Below are positions 18,556 to 27,355 of a stretch of DNA of 64,000 nt, one piece after another (position 1 is the first letter of the stretch; every line of letters starts with the position of its first letter). The notes below the pieces were generated by a model, which saw only the letters and a list, made by a program, of their open reading frames with translations, was not told where the DNA came from and ran no database searches. The DNA comes from Hyphomicrobium sp. (GTDB taxonomy: Bacteria; Pseudomonadota; Alphaproteobacteria; Rhizobiales; Hyphomicrobiaceae): positions 132,231-196,230 of the forward strand of contig JAKFUV010000013.1 in the NCBI GenBank assembly GCA_021732485.1, read 5' to 3'. The position numbers and the translations under genes are program-made.

Positions 18556-19455
18556 ATGGCAAAAACGGCTTGGATCGGATTGGGCGTCATGGGCGCACCG
18601 ATGGCAGCGTTCTTGATCAGCCGCGGACACCATGACGTCGCGGCTTACAATCGTACCGCACGCAAGGCTGACGCGTGGCTCGCGCAAAATACTGGCGGCA
18701 CAACCGCTTCGAGTCCGGCGACAGCGGCTAAGGACGCGCAATTTGTATTTTCCTGCGTCGGCAACGATGACGACCTGCGCTCGGTGACGATCGGACCCGA
18801 CGGCGCGTTCTCGACCATGCTCCCGGGGTCAATATTCGTCGATCACACCACAGCCTCGGCCGACGTCGCGCGAGAACTCGCAGAAGCTGCCAGCAAACGC
18901 GGCATCGCATTTCTCGATTGTCCAGTGTCGGGAGGGCAATCGGGTGCGGAGTCTGGAACCTTGACCGTGATGGCGGGCGGCGACGACGCAGCCTTCGCCG
19001 CCGCTCAACCTCTCATCGGTTGCTATTCCAAATCGATGCGCCGCATCGGTCCGTCTGGTTCTGGTCAATTGACCAAAATGGTCAATCAGATTGCGGTCGC
19101 CGGCGTCGTGCAGGGACTAGCTGAAGCCATTCATTTTGCCGAACGCGCCGGGCTCGATATCGAAGCCGTCATCGCCACTATTTCGAAAGGGGCAGCGCAA
19201 TCTTGGCAAATGGAAAATCGCTGGAAGACGATGCACGCGCGAACATTCGATTTCGGCTTTGCCGTCGATTGGATGCGCAAAGACTTGGCACTTTGCCAGC
19301 GCGAAGCCGAGCGCAACGGTGCCTCACTGCCGGTCGCGTCGTTGATCGATACCTACTATGCCGACGTGCAAGCGGCGGGTGGCAGCCGTTGGGATACGTC
19401 AAGTCTGATTGTGCGTTTCGACGCTGCACTGAGAGATGGCGCGAAGCCCAGCTGA
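18556..19455 (+). CDS. 3-hydroxyisobutyrate dehydrogenase-like NAD(P)-dependent oxidoreductase
   Basis: Beta-hydroxyacid dehydrogenase family enzyme of 299 residues. The Rossmann motif GLGVMGAPMAAFL lies at the N-terminus, the substrate-binding signature is DCPVSGGQSGAESG, and the catalytic lysine is in GQLTKMVNQ. Members oxidise 3-hydroxyisobutyrate, 2-hydroxy-3-oxopropionate (tartronate semialdehyde) or reduce succinic semialdehyde; the substrate is not decided here. The ATG at 18556 directly follows an in-frame GTG (18553); AGGATAGG lies upstream of both. It converges with the Lrp-type regulator gene, 9 bp apart, and is divergent from ilvA. Confidence 0.86.
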   Translation: MAKTAWIGLGVMGAPMAAFLISRGHHDVAAYNRTARKADAWLAQNTGGTTASSPATAAKDAQFVFSCVGNDDDLRSVTIGPDGAFSTMLPGSIFVDHTTASADVARELAEAASKRGIAFLDCPVSGGQSGAESGTLTVMAGGDDAAFAAAQPLIGCYSKSMRRIGPSGSGQLTKMVNQIAVAGVVQGLAEAIHFAERAGLDIEAVIATISKGAAQSWQMENRWKTMHARTFDFGFAVDWMRKDLALCQREAERNGASLPVASLIDTYYADVQAAGGSRWDTSSLIVRFDAALRDGAKPS

Positions 19456-19464
19456 CGCATCGCT

Positions 19465-19965
19465 TTAGGCTACTGTTCGTTCCGCACGCGGTTCATGGCG
19501 CAACTGGGCGAACTGCAACGGAAGGGCCGTGGTGTATTTGATCTGCTCCATGGCAAACGCCGACGAAACTTTGGCGATGTCGACGCGGCTAATCAGGCGC
19601 TTATAAAAGGCATCGTAGGCGGCGATGTCCGGAACTGCGACGCGCAGAAGGTAATCGACCTCGCCGGACATCCGATAAAATTCGATGACTTCGGGAAAAT
19701 CGGCCACCGCCGAGTGAAACTTTTCGAGCCACGCGTGCGAGTGCTGATCGGTCTTGATCGACACAAAGACCGTCACGCCGGCATTGACCTGCTGCGCGTC
19801 GAGGATGGCCACCCGGCGCTGAATAATGCCAGCCTCTTCGAGCTTTTGGACACGGCGCCAGCATGGCGTTGTCGATAGCCCCACTTCCTTGCCGATCTCC
19901 GCCACCGGTCGCGTGCAATCGATTTGCAGTATCCGTAGGATTTTGACGTCCATATCATCCAGCAT
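19465..19965 (-). CDS. Lrp/AsnC family transcriptional regulator
   Basis: Feast/famine regulator of 166 residues. The N-terminal winged helix-turn-helix is LDDMDVKILRILQID...VAEIGKEVGLSTTPCWRRVQKLEEAGII, and the C-terminal RAM/ACT-like effector domain includes VIEFYRMSGEVDYLLRVAVPD. Such proteins form octamers or dimers and respond to amino acids. Two starts are possible: ATG 19977 and ATG 19965; the latter gives the usual family N-terminus and is chosen. A 6-6 inverted repeat at 20000-20015 lies about 35 bases upstream and may be an autoregulatory site. The target genes are unknown; the adjacent dehydrogenase is one guess. Confidence 0.9.
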   Translation of the reverse strand: MLDDMDVKILRILQIDCTRPVAEIGKEVGLSTTPCWRRVQKLEEAGIIQRRVAILDAQQVNAGVTVFVSIKTDQHSHAWLEKFHSAVADFPEVIEFYRMSGEVDYLLRVAVPDIAAYDAFYKRLISRVDIAKVSSAFAMEQIKYTTALPLQFAQLRHEPRAERTVA

Positions 19966-19999
19966 TGCCGTTCTCATGGAACTGAATTTTCATGTTTTT

Positions 20000-20015
20000 G
20001 CATTTGAAAAAATGC
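20000..20015. promoter_or_regulatory. Inverted repeat upstream of Lrp-family gene
   Basis: GCATTT-GAAA-AAATGC: six-base perfect arms around a four-base A-rich centre, in an A/T-rich patch 35 bases before the regulator's start. Size, symmetry and location fit an Lrp-type operator, but this is an inference. Confidence 0.4.
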
Positions 20016-20229
20016 TATTCTTTATCATTGCCGTGTCAACCGGAAATTTAGTATTTTTTTTCAACATTCGGTCGGCTGCGCTTGTGCGCCTCTGGCGCGA
20101 CGATCTCGACGATCAATCCGATCTCGCCGGCTGGCTCACACCGGGTGATCATGGGCGGTCCGTGCCATGGGTTAGCGACGCGCCGGTGCCGGTCGAGGCC
20201 GACAAGCAACAGGCCGGCTGAACGCGCCA

Positions 20230-20841
20230 TCAAGCTCGCGCGCTTGGGCGCTGCGAGACAGCGATGTGCCATCTCGCGATATTTGTCAGGCTATCAGCTA
20301 CCGCGAGCCTAGCAGCCTTCATGAAATCGATCGCCACCCATGCGGTGATGTCGGCGATTGAAAATATCTCGCCCGCAATGAACGGCGCCGTCGCAAGTTG
20401 AGCGTCGATCCTATTCAACTCGATTGCAACCTTGTGCCGGTTGGCCTCCGCCCATTCGACGATTTGCGGCTGCTCAAAAGCCGCCATTTTCGCACTCGAA
20501 TGGCGCACAACCTGCGCGACATGCTGAAATAGCCCGAGTTCGATCCGCCGGTTCCACATCTCGATCGTCGCCCGCGTGTACGCGTCGTTGCCAAACAGTG
20601 CCGGCGTTGGATAAAGCTCTTCGAAATAACGGCAAATGGCGACGCTTTCCGACAGCGTCCGTCCGTCGTCAAGCACCAGTATCGGCACCCGCATCCACGG
20701 ATTCATGGCGCGAATATCAGCGGCGGCCAGTTCACCTCGCATCATATCGCGCTCTTCGAATTCAACAGACACCGACTTTTCGGCGAGGAAGATGCGAACG
20801 CGTCGCGGGTTTGGAGCACGTTTGGTTTCAATGATGCGCAT
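20230..20841 (-). CDS. Glutathione S-transferase family protein
   Basis: Cytosolic-type GST of 203 residues. The N-terminal thioredoxin-like domain shows APNPRRVRIFLAEK, the cis-proline segment MRVPILVLDDG and the glutathione-binding SESVAICRYFEE. The C-terminal helical domain includes the capping motif FSIADITAWVAIDF. The ATG at 20841 gives the standard N-terminus (MRIIETKRAPNPRR). The frame is open upstream into the nuclease gene but without domain content. There is no good ribosome binding site; it lies 31 bp after the nuclease gene on the same strand and may be coupled. Substrate unknown. Confidence 0.87.
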   Translation of the reverse strand: MRIIETKRAPNPRRVRIFLAEKSVSVEFEERDMMRGELAAADIRAMNPWMRVPILVLDDGRTLSESVAICRYFEELYPTPALFGNDAYTRATIEMWNRRIELGLFQHVAQVVRHSSAKMAAFEQPQIVEWAEANRHKVAIELNRIDAQLATAPFIAGEIFSIADITAWVAIDFMKAARLAVADSLTNIARWHIAVSQRPSARA

Positions 20842-20872
20842 GGATGTCAAACCGAGCCTCGACGAATGATCG

Positions 20873-21418
20873 TTAGCCTCCCGCATGATGGGCATCGCGC
20901 CATTCCCGCGGGCGCTGGAACTCGCTGCCCCATAACCCACGTTTGCGAACTTTAGCTTCGCCTTCTTCACGCACGTACCCACCGTATGCGACCGCCAATC
21001 CGGCAGCGACCATGCCGGCGTTCAGGTCGCGGCCGCCAGCCGTGCATCGCGACAGAAATCTGGAAAAGCGGTCGCGCTCAAGCACGCTACATTTGACCAC
21101 GTCGTGACCGATGAGGCGGACCAATTCACGCCGCGAATCTTCGCCGCAGGCCCAGACGGAACTGTTCCGCCGGCATGTCTGGCGGCCCTCAGGTGCGTCG
21201 ATGCCTTTCAGGCGAACCTCGTCTTGACCAACGCGAAGGCTATCTCCATCGATCGGGTGCCCGACGCCAGAGATTTGTTCAGGAAGAGGGCCACGTGCAG
21301 ACGGCGCAGTTGAGTTTGGAATATAATCGCGGCCAAAGACAGCCACCACGACGAGCATAATGAAGCTCACGATCCATCGCGCCAATCCTTGCCGATTCAT
21401 TTGACGTTGTCGTTGCAT
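20873..21418 (-). CDS. Exported thermonuclease (SNase-like) family protein
   Basis: Staphylococcal-nuclease-like protein of 181 residues with an N-terminal hydrophobic signal/anchor (ARWIVSFIMLVVVAVFG). The OB-fold nuclease core has IDGDSLRVGQDEVRLKGIDAPE with the metal-binding Asp and first catalytic Arg, and the later ERDRFSRFLSRC. A family ending RGLWGSEFQRPREWR follows. Proteins like this are common in Hyphomicrobiales, often without demonstrated nuclease activity. AAGGG lies six bases before the ATG at 21418. It is followed by the GST gene and is divergent from the histidine kinase. Confidence 0.85.
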   Translation of the reverse strand: MQRQRQMNRQGLARWIVSFIMLVVVAVFGRDYIPNSTAPSARGPLPEQISGVGHPIDGDSLRVGQDEVRLKGIDAPEGRQTCRRNSSVWACGEDSRRELVRLIGHDVVKCSVLERDRFSRFLSRCTAGGRDLNAGMVAAGLAVAYGGYVREEGEAKVRKRGLWGSEFQRPREWRDAHHAGG

Positions 21419-21549
21419 GTCGCACCCTTCGTTCAATATTCGCTCAGCGCAGAACGTGTCGTTAAGCGTTAATTTATCGAAATCCTGTCACGTTGCGATC
21501 GACGTGCGAAGCGCTCCGGCGGGGCGCTCAATGGGATAACTGCGGCTTC

Positions 21550-23190
21550 ATGCGCGACAACGCTGACATCGCTGAGACGATGGTACCACCCGGCCGGCCT
21601 CGCCCTGCCCGGGCCAAAAAGGCCGAGGACGGTCTGAAAGCCTATCGTGATCGCTTAACGCACGGAACGACGAACAAGCCAGAGTTCGAGTACGAGCTTT
21701 TGGTCATGTTTGCGCGCAACGAGATCAGCGCCCCGTTCGCCATGCCGGCGCTGTGCTTTATCTTCTACATCACATCGATGTTCTGGGCGTCGTTTGTCGA
21801 AGCTACATTGTGGATTGCAATCGTTTCGATGGCAAAGGTCTACATGCTGGACCAATGCCGCAAGCTGCTCGCCGCGCCCCGCGCCGACGTCAACGTCGGA
21901 GAATGGCGCGGCCACTTCACTCGGATCGAGTTTTTAAACGGGCTGGCGTTGGCTGCGTTTGCGCTCATTGGGATTTACAACGGCAACGTCGGTCATCCCA
22001 GCGCGACGTTCTCGTCCCACGTCTTCATTTTCGCGACGTTGATGGTCGTGCTGGCCATCCGTATGACGTTTGCTTCAACGCTGACGAGCGTGTTTTTGGC
22101 TGGGTCTGTCCCGATGACACTCGCCGTTGCCGGGCGGCTGTTCTCGCTCGGTGACCCGTTCTATTTCGCTCTTGCCTCAATGGCCGTCGGCATTCACGTT
22201 TTCTTCGTGTACCTGGCGCGCGGTCTGCATTCGACGGCACTCTCGATGGTCGAATATCGTGCAGTCAAAGACGGCCTCATCTCAGAGCTCGAAGAGGCGA
22301 CGGCGATTTCCGATGAATCGCGCCGCCGCGCGGAAGCCGCCAACAAAGCGAAATCCCGTTTCCTTGCAACCATGAGCCATGAACTGCGCACGCCGTTGAA
22401 CGCCATCATGGGGTTCTCGGAGGTCATGGAGAAAGAACTTCTCGGACCGATCGGCAGCGACACCTATCGCGAATATTCCCGCAACATCTATTCGAGCGGC
22501 AATCACCTTCTGCACATCATCAACGAAATTCTCGATCTGTCGCGCATCGAGGCGGGCCGCTATGATCTGCACGAAGAAACGTTTCACTTGGTCGACATCA
22601 TCGAAGACTGCGAACGTTTAATCAAAATACGGGCCGATGCCAAAGGCCTGCAGATCGTCGAGGAATTCGCCGACGATCTGCCGCAAGTGTGGGCCGATCC
22701 GCGCGCCATGCGCCAAATCTGTTTAAATCTTTTGTCGAATGCGCTGAAGTTCACGCCAAAAGGCGGCCGCATCACAATTGTGGTTGGCCATACGGAAAAT
22801 GGCGGTCAGTACGTCTGCGTGCGTGACACGGGACCTGGCATTCCAAAAGAAGAAATTCCCCGCGTCCTGCAGGCGTTCGGCCAGGGTTCATTGGCGCACG
22901 AATCGGCGGAGGGTGGGACTGGGCTCGGCCTCCCCATCGTGCAAAATCTGATCCAGCTGCATGGCGGCACATTCGACCTGCAATCGGAATTGCGCAAAGG
23001 TACCGAAGTCATCGTCTCGCTACCGCGTCAGCGCGTGTTGCATCCCATGCAGCCCCTGCAACCGCTTGGCCAGGAAAGCCATCGCGGCGCGTCTGTCGCT
23101 CTGCCGCGCTCCACCCGTCAACCGCGCCTCAAAACGACGGCGTCGCCCTACGGCCGCAGTGAGCCGTATCGTTCGGCCGGTGTGCGTTAA
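21550..23190 (+). CDS. Membrane-bound sensor histidine kinase
   Basis: Histidine kinase of about 546 residues. A cytoplasmic N-terminal tail is followed by roughly six membrane helices in residues 60-220, then a short coiled linker (ISELEEATAISDESRRRAEAAN). The dimerisation/H-box is FLATMSHELRTPLNAIMGFS (phospho-acceptor His276). A full catalytic domain follows: N-box NLLSNALKF, G1 RDTGPGIP, G2 GGTGLGLPIV. The arrangement and H-box resemble the PleC/DivJ/PdhS-type kinases of alphaproteobacterial cell-cycle control, but the membrane part has no recognised sensor. No response regulator is adjacent. The start is uncertain: ATG 21550 or 21580, with no clear ribosome binding site. A degenerate paralogue lies at 41085-42137. 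Confidence 0.85.
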   Translation: MRDNADIAETMVPPGRPRPARAKKAEDGLKAYRDRLTHGTTNKPEFEYELLVMFARNEISAPFAMPALCFIFYITSMFWASFVEATLWIAIVSMAKVYMLDQCRKLLAAPRADVNVGEWRGHFTRIEFLNGLALAAFALIGIYNGNVGHPSATFSSHVFIFATLMVVLAIRMTFASTLTSVFLAGSVPMTLAVAGRLFSLGDPFYFALASMAVGIHVFFVYLARGLHSTALSMVEYRAVKDGLISELEEATAISDESRRRAEAANKAKSRFLATMSHELRTPLNAIMGFSEVMEKELLGPIGSDTYREYSRNIYSSGNHLLHIINEILDLSRIEAGRYDLHEETFHLVDIIEDCERLIKIRADAKGLQIVEEFADDLPQVWADPRAMRQICLNLLSNALKFTPKGGRITIVVGHTENGGQYVCVRDTGPGIPKEEIPRVLQAFGQGSLAHESAEGGTGLGLPIVQNLIQLHGGTFDLQSELRKGTEVIVSLPRQRVLHPMQPLQPLGQESHRGASVALPRSTRQPRLKTTASPYGRSEPYRSAGVR

Positions 23191-23296
23191 TCACCCCTTG
23201 TCGCGGCGACCTCGGCGACCTATTCAGCAGGCTCGGGCCTGACCGGATAATTCGAAGGGCTTGAACGTTACAGACGCAAGCGAGACGCACCGCACC

Positions 23297-23500
23297 ATGG
23301 ACTCCCCATGCATCAAAATTTGCGCGATCGATGAAAGCCGTGGACTTTGTCTCGGCTGCGGGCGGACCCGCGCCGAAATCGCTCGCTGGACGTCGTACTC
23401 CGACAGCCAGCGCCGAGACATCATGATGACCTTAGCGCAACGCCTCGCCGATTGCGGCGCGCCGCTCGTCGCTTCCACGCCGTCAGATATTACGAACTGA
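23297..23500 (+). CDS. DUF1289 domain-containing protein
   Basis: Small cysteine-rich protein of 67 residues, matching DUF1289: MDSPCIKICAIDESRGLCLG then CGRTRAEIARW. Cysteines 5, 9, 18 and 21 would make a metal (Fe-S or zinc) site, as is usual for this family of unknown function. An in-frame TTG at 23261 would add 12 residues, but homologues normally begin near the first CxxxC, so the ATG at 23297 is chosen. It is followed 10 bp later by the first aspartic protease gene on the same strand, suggesting an operon. Confidence 0.8.
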   Translation: MDSPCIKICAIDESRGLCLGCGRTRAEIARWTSYSDSQRRDIMMTLAQRLADCGAPLVASTPSDITN

Positions 23501-23510
23501 AAGGCTGCGC

Positions 23511-24206
23511 ATGCTGGCCTGGCTCGTCCTCATTATCGTCGGACTCTCAGGACTATTTTTTGCGGCTGAGAGCAACGGACTGTCCGGGAGTGCATCGAGT
23601 GGTGTGATCGCTGGCCTGTGCGCCGCCGGCGCGCTGGCATTCGTCTACGTTCTCACCTTCAGCACGCCGGCGGGTGACGAACAGCCATGGTGGCGCCGCC
23701 TCACCACAGTCGCCGCCATAGTGGCACTCAGCGCCGCTTGCTTGCCATTACTGCGCTCGCAAGGATTACTCGATCTCGCACCATTTCGCCCGTCAGCGGT
23801 TACGACATCAGATGTCACCGCCTCGCCGACGGGTCCGGTCGCCGTCCGGCTTCGGCGCTCCGCCGACGGCCGTTTCTCAACCCGCGCGCTGATCAACGGC
23901 GTCGCCATTGACGTCGTCGTCGACACCGGCGCCACGAGTGTGATGTTGCGGGCGTCCGACGCCGATGCTGCCGGTCTCGAAACTGCGAACCTGACATACG
24001 ATACTGCGATTTCAACCGCCAACGGCACGACTTACGTTGCAACAGCGCGGCTGAGATCGGTCCAGGTTGGACTGCTGCAAATCGGCGACGTTGACGTGCT
24101 GGTGGCAAAGCCTGGAAGTCTTAACGAAAGCTTGCTCGGTAGCAGTTTTTTAAGACGTTTAAGTTCCTATGATCTGACCGGAGAGTTCATCACTCTTCGC
24201 AATTGA
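23511..24206 (+). CDS. Membrane-anchored retropepsin-like aspartic protease (TIGR02281-type)
   Basis: Protein of 231 residues. Three hydrophobic helices occupy residues 1-85 (LAWLVLIIVGLSGLFFA, VIAGLCAAGALAFVYVLTF and a third near residue 70). A periplasmic single-domain clan AA protease unit follows: flap-side RSADGRFSTRALINGVAID, catalytic VVDTGATSVML, and the end LLGSSFLRRLSSYDL. Such proteases act as dimers with one Asp each. The substrate is unknown. The gene is followed 46 bp later by a paralogue. Confidence 0.85.
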   Translation: MLAWLVLIIVGLSGLFFAAESNGLSGSASSGVIAGLCAAGALAFVYVLTFSTPAGDEQPWWRRLTTVAAIVALSAACLPLLRSQGLLDLAPFRPSAVTTSDVTASPTGPVAVRLRRSADGRFSTRALINGVAIDVVVDTGATSVMLRASDADAAGLETANLTYDTAISTANGTTYVATARLRSVQVGLLQIGDVDVLVAKPGSLNESLLGSSFLRRLSSYDLTGEFITLRN

Positions 24207-24252
24207 GCGGCCAAAATTCGCGGTCGCGTCGTCAGTCTTAGGGCCTCGTGTC

Positions 24253-24852
24253 ATGCGCGTCTCATCCGGAACGGTTAGCCTGTTTTCGTCCGTCGCGTTC
24301 GCGTTGGGCGGAGCCGGCGCAGTGGCTTACGCTCTGAATAATCCGGCTGATGCCAATGCCGTCGTGCGCAAAGTCTTTGCTATTCCAGACAACGAAAGTC
24401 TCTGGCCGCGCCAGATTGCTTCGCAACTCCCAGCATCGGCCGAACCCGAGACCGACACCGAAAACCCACCCCGTCAAGATACTGGCGATGTGTCCTTGCG
24501 TGCTACCAGCAACGGTCATTTTCAGAGCGATGCAGAGGTCAACGGCCGCAGCATCGATGTATTGGTCGATACCGGCGCAACGCTCGTCGCTCTCACCTAC
24601 GAAGACGCGGAACGCGCTGGCATTTACCTGCGGCCGTCGGACTTCACGCAGTCCGTCTCGACGGCCAACGGTATCGCCAAGGTCGCACCTGTGACGATCA
24701 GCAGCATTTCCATCGGATCAATCACCGTCCGCAACGTTCAAGCCGCAGTCTGTGAACGGGGCAAGCTGCAGCAGACCCTGCTCGGCATGTCGTTCTTGAG
24801 CCGTCTCTCCCGCGTCGATATGCGCGCCGGAATACTCGTCCTTCACGACTAA
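24253..24852 (+). CDS. Second retropepsin-like aspartic protease, tandem paralogue
   Basis: Protein of 199 residues with one N-terminal signal/anchor helix (VAFALGGAGAVAYAL), an acidic Pro/Glu linker, and the same protease unit as its upstream neighbour: SNGHFQSDAEVNGRSID, catalytic LVDTGATLVAL, and LLGMSFLSRLSRVDM. The shared pattern (VDTGAT, STANG, SFL.RLS) shows a tandem duplication followed by divergence of the membrane part. AGGG lies about ten bases before the ATG. Function unknown; a role in envelope protein processing is a guess. Confidence 0.85.
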   Translation: MRVSSGTVSLFSSVAFALGGAGAVAYALNNPADANAVVRKVFAIPDNESLWPRQIASQLPASAEPETDTENPPRQDTGDVSLRATSNGHFQSDAEVNGRSIDVLVDTGATLVALTYEDAERAGIYLRPSDFTQSVSTANGIAKVAPVTISSISIGSITVRNVQAAVCERGKLQQTLLGMSFLSRLSRVDMRAGILVLHD

Positions 24853-24894
24853 AAACGCGCAAGCGTTCATCTCGGCGCCATGGTGTCGCTGTTG

Positions 24895-24919
24895 GGAACA
24901 CTGCCGCACGCGCGTCGTT
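24895..24919 (+). promoter_or_regulatory. Candidate EcfG (general stress) promoter
   Basis: GGAAC, 16 bases, CGTT. This matches the alphaproteobacterial EcfG-type consensus, about 75 bases upstream of the phosphomannomutase ATG and on its strand. About one such match is expected by chance in 64 kb, so this is only a candidate. Confidence 0.35.
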
Positions 24920-24994
24920 CACTCGAACGTCGACATTGGCCGCTGCAGAGAAGTGCCATATGGTCCGCGGCGGGACATCAAAAGGGACCATTTC

Positions 24995-26500
24995 ATGCTG
25001 CCAAAGCCACGCGCAGATTTGAAGCCGAACACGGCTGATTTCGAGCGTATCGCGCTCGTCAAGCCGAACGGCTTTCGCGAATACGATGCCCGCTGGCTGT
25101 TTCCCGAAGAGATCAACCTCATGGGTCTCAACGCCGTAGGCATGGGACTGGCGACCATGTTGGCTCGCCGTGGCGTGCCGAAACGTATTATCGTCGGCCA
25201 CGATTTTCGCTGGTACTCGGGCAGCGTCAAGCAAGCGTTGATGACCGGGCTTCTCGCGGGCGGAAGCGAAGTCCATGACATTGGTCTGGCGTTATCGCCA
25301 ATGGCGTACTTCGCCCAGTTCGCGCTCGACGTCGAAGGCGTCGCGATGGTCACCGCCAGCCACAACGACAATGGCTGGACCGGGATCAAAATGGGTCTTT
25401 CGCGGCCACTGACCTTCGGCCCCGACGATATGCTTCAGTTGAAAGACATCGTCCTCAACGGTGATTTCGAAACGAAGTCCGGCGGCCGCTACGTGTTCCA
25501 TGCGGATATGGCCGACCGCTACATCGCGTCACTGACCGATCGGCCGAAACTGAAGCGTAAGCTTAAAGTCGTTTGCGCCTGCGGCAATGGCACGGCCGGC
25601 GCGTTCGCGCCGCAAGTGCTCGCCGCTGTCGGCTGCGAGGTCGTACCGTTGCATACCGATCTCGACCATTCGTTCCCGCATCACAATCCCAACCCCGAAG
25701 ACATGGCGATGCTGCGCGCCGTCTCGGCCAAAGTTCTTGAGACACGCGCCGATGTCGGCTTGGCGTTTGACGGTGACGGCGATCGCTGCGGTGTCGTCGC
25801 CAACGATGGCCACGAGATCTTCGCCGACAAAGTCGGTGTCATGTTGGCGCGCGATCTCTCGGCCATTTACAAAAACGCTAAATTTGTTGTCGACGTGAAA
25901 TCGACCGGCCTATTTACGACAGATCCGGTTTTGATCGCCAACGGTGCGACGACAGCCTATTGGAAGACCGGCCATAGCTACATCAAACGCTATAATTTTG
26001 AACACAAAACATTGGTCGGTTTCGAAAAGTCGGGCCACTTCTTTTTCAACACGCCGCTCGGGCGCGGCTACGATGACGGCATCGTCGCGGGCTTAGCCGT
26101 GTGCGACATGCTCGAGCGGGCACCCGACAAAACCATGGTCGACTTGCGTGAAGCCTTGCCGAAGACTTGGGGCTCGCCCACCATGTCGCCGCATTGCGGT
26201 GATGACGTCAAATATGGCGTCGTTGATCGTGTGATTACCCACTACAAAAACAAATTCGCGGCCAACGAGCGTATTGCCGGCCAGAAAATCCGCGAGCTGA
26301 TTACGGTCAACGGCGTGCGCGTCGTCCTCGAGGACGGAACTTGGGGCTTGATCCGCGCCTCGTCGAACAAGCCGGAATTGGTCGTGGTGGTCGAGAGCCC
26401 GACCACGGAAGCCAACATGAAAGCGATTTTTCGCGACCTCGACCAGTTGCTTGCGACCATGCCGGAAGTCGGTGCCTACAATCAAAAGATCGCCGTCTAG
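24995..26500 (+). CDS. Phosphomannomutase/phosphoglucomutase
   Basis: Alpha-D-phosphohexomutase of 501 residues, interconverting hexose 1- and 6-phosphates for polysaccharide precursors. The phosphoserine is Ser122 in MVTASHNDNGWTG, the Mg site is AFDGDGDRCGVV, and the sugar-binding loop is GFEKSGHFFF (usually GEMSGH in other clades). The C-terminal phosphate-binding domain ends with IRASSNKPELVVVVES. AAAGGG lies eight bases before the ATG at 24995, which fits better than the upstream ATG at 24953. A possible EcfG promoter precedes it. It converges with the TauE gene, only 5 bp apart. Confidence 0.92.
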   Translation: MLPKPRADLKPNTADFERIALVKPNGFREYDARWLFPEEINLMGLNAVGMGLATMLARRGVPKRIIVGHDFRWYSGSVKQALMTGLLAGGSEVHDIGLALSPMAYFAQFALDVEGVAMVTASHNDNGWTGIKMGLSRPLTFGPDDMLQLKDIVLNGDFETKSGGRYVFHADMADRYIASLTDRPKLKRKLKVVCACGNGTAGAFAPQVLAAVGCEVVPLHTDLDHSFPHHNPNPEDMAMLRAVSAKVLETRADVGLAFDGDGDRCGVVANDGHEIFADKVGVMLARDLSAIYKNAKFVVDVKSTGLFTTDPVLIANGATTAYWKTGHSYIKRYNFEHKTLVGFEKSGHFFFNTPLGRGYDDGIVAGLAVCDMLERAPDKTMVDLREALPKTWGSPTMSPHCGDDVKYGVVDRVITHYKNKFAANERIAGQKIRELITVNGVRVVLEDGTWGLIRASSNKPELVVVVESPTTEANMKAIFRDLDQLLATMPEVGAYNQKIAV

Positions 26501-26505
26501 ATTTT

Positions 26506-27348
26506 TTAGGCGAGCAGTGTCCATAAGAAGCGCGCGACGACGGCCGCGAGAAAAATCGCGAACGCGATTTCGAGACTGCGTTTCGAGATCGTGTGCGCCG
26601 CTGCGACGCCAAACGGCGCCGCAAAAATTGCCAGCGGCATGATCAGTACGGCGGCGGCGCTGACATATCCGAGCGAATATGGCGGCAGGCCGGCGACGTT
26701 CCATCCGCTGACCACATAGCCAATCAAGCCGGGGATGGCGATGATCGGACCGATACCGGTTGCGGTCCCGACGGCCTGCAAGAGTGAGCGCCCGTGCAGC
26801 GTCAGAAGCGGGACTGTAAACGTGGCGCCGCCAATGCCCATCAACGTCGATACGAGACCGATCGCAAACGCCGCGACTTCCAGCCATGGGGCCGCCGGAA
26901 GTCGATCGGCAATGCGCCAGTCATCGCGCCCGAGCGCCATCTTGATGGCGAGCGCCGACCCGAATACGACCCACACCCAGCGCAATGCCGCGCTGCTCGC
27001 TGAGCTCGCAAGCACCACGCCGACGCCGACACCCGCAACGATCCATGGTCCCATCCGGCGAACCACAGCGCCATCGACCGAGCCGCGTGCCTGGTGCGCG
27101 GCAAGCGATCGCAAGACGGTCGGTGCAATGACGGCAAGCGTCGTGCCAAGAGTGAGATGCATGCGAACGTCTTCCGCCACACCGGCAGCACCGAAGGCTT
27201 CGTAGAGCACTGGCACCAAGACGCCGCCGCCGCCGATACCGAGCAGGCCGGACAGAAATCCGGCGAGCAGACCTGCTACCGCCAATCCGGCAACGAGCGG
27301 ACCCCAACCGGTTGTCAATGCGAGTATGGTCTGTGACGCGGCATCCAT
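26506..27348 (-). CDS. Sulfite exporter TauE/SafE family permease
   Basis: Integral membrane protein of 280 residues with about eight helices in two similar halves. The first half contains GFLSGLLGIGGGGVLVPVL and the second LVSTLMGIGGATFTVPLL, the paired GIGGG/GIGGA signature of the TauE/SafE (DUF81) family. Members move organic or inorganic sulfur anions or small carboxylates; the substrate here is unknown, although a sulfane-dehydrogenase-type cluster is coded 6 kb away. GAGG lies nine bases before the ATG at 27348. That ATG is 7 bp after the dusA stop, so the two genes form an operon. Confidence 0.88.
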   Translation of the reverse strand: MDAASQTILALTTGWGPLVAGLAVAGLLAGFLSGLLGIGGGGVLVPVLYEAFGAAGVAEDVRMHLTLGTTLAVIAPTVLRSLAAHQARGSVDGAVVRRMGPWIVAGVGVGVVLASSASSAALRWVWVVFGSALAIKMALGRDDWRIADRLPAAPWLEVAAFAIGLVSTLMGIGGATFTVPLLTLHGRSLLQAVGTATGIGPIIAIPGLIGYVVSGWNVAGLPPYSLGYVSAAAVLIMPLAIFAAPFGVAAAHTISKRSLEIAFAIFLAAVVARFLWTLLA

Positions 27349-27355
27349 GGCGTCC

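Noticed and set aside
20048..20272. 74-codon minus-strand frame between the GST and Lrp-type genes
   Set aside because: It starts inside the GST gene, has no ribosome binding site and has unnatural composition.
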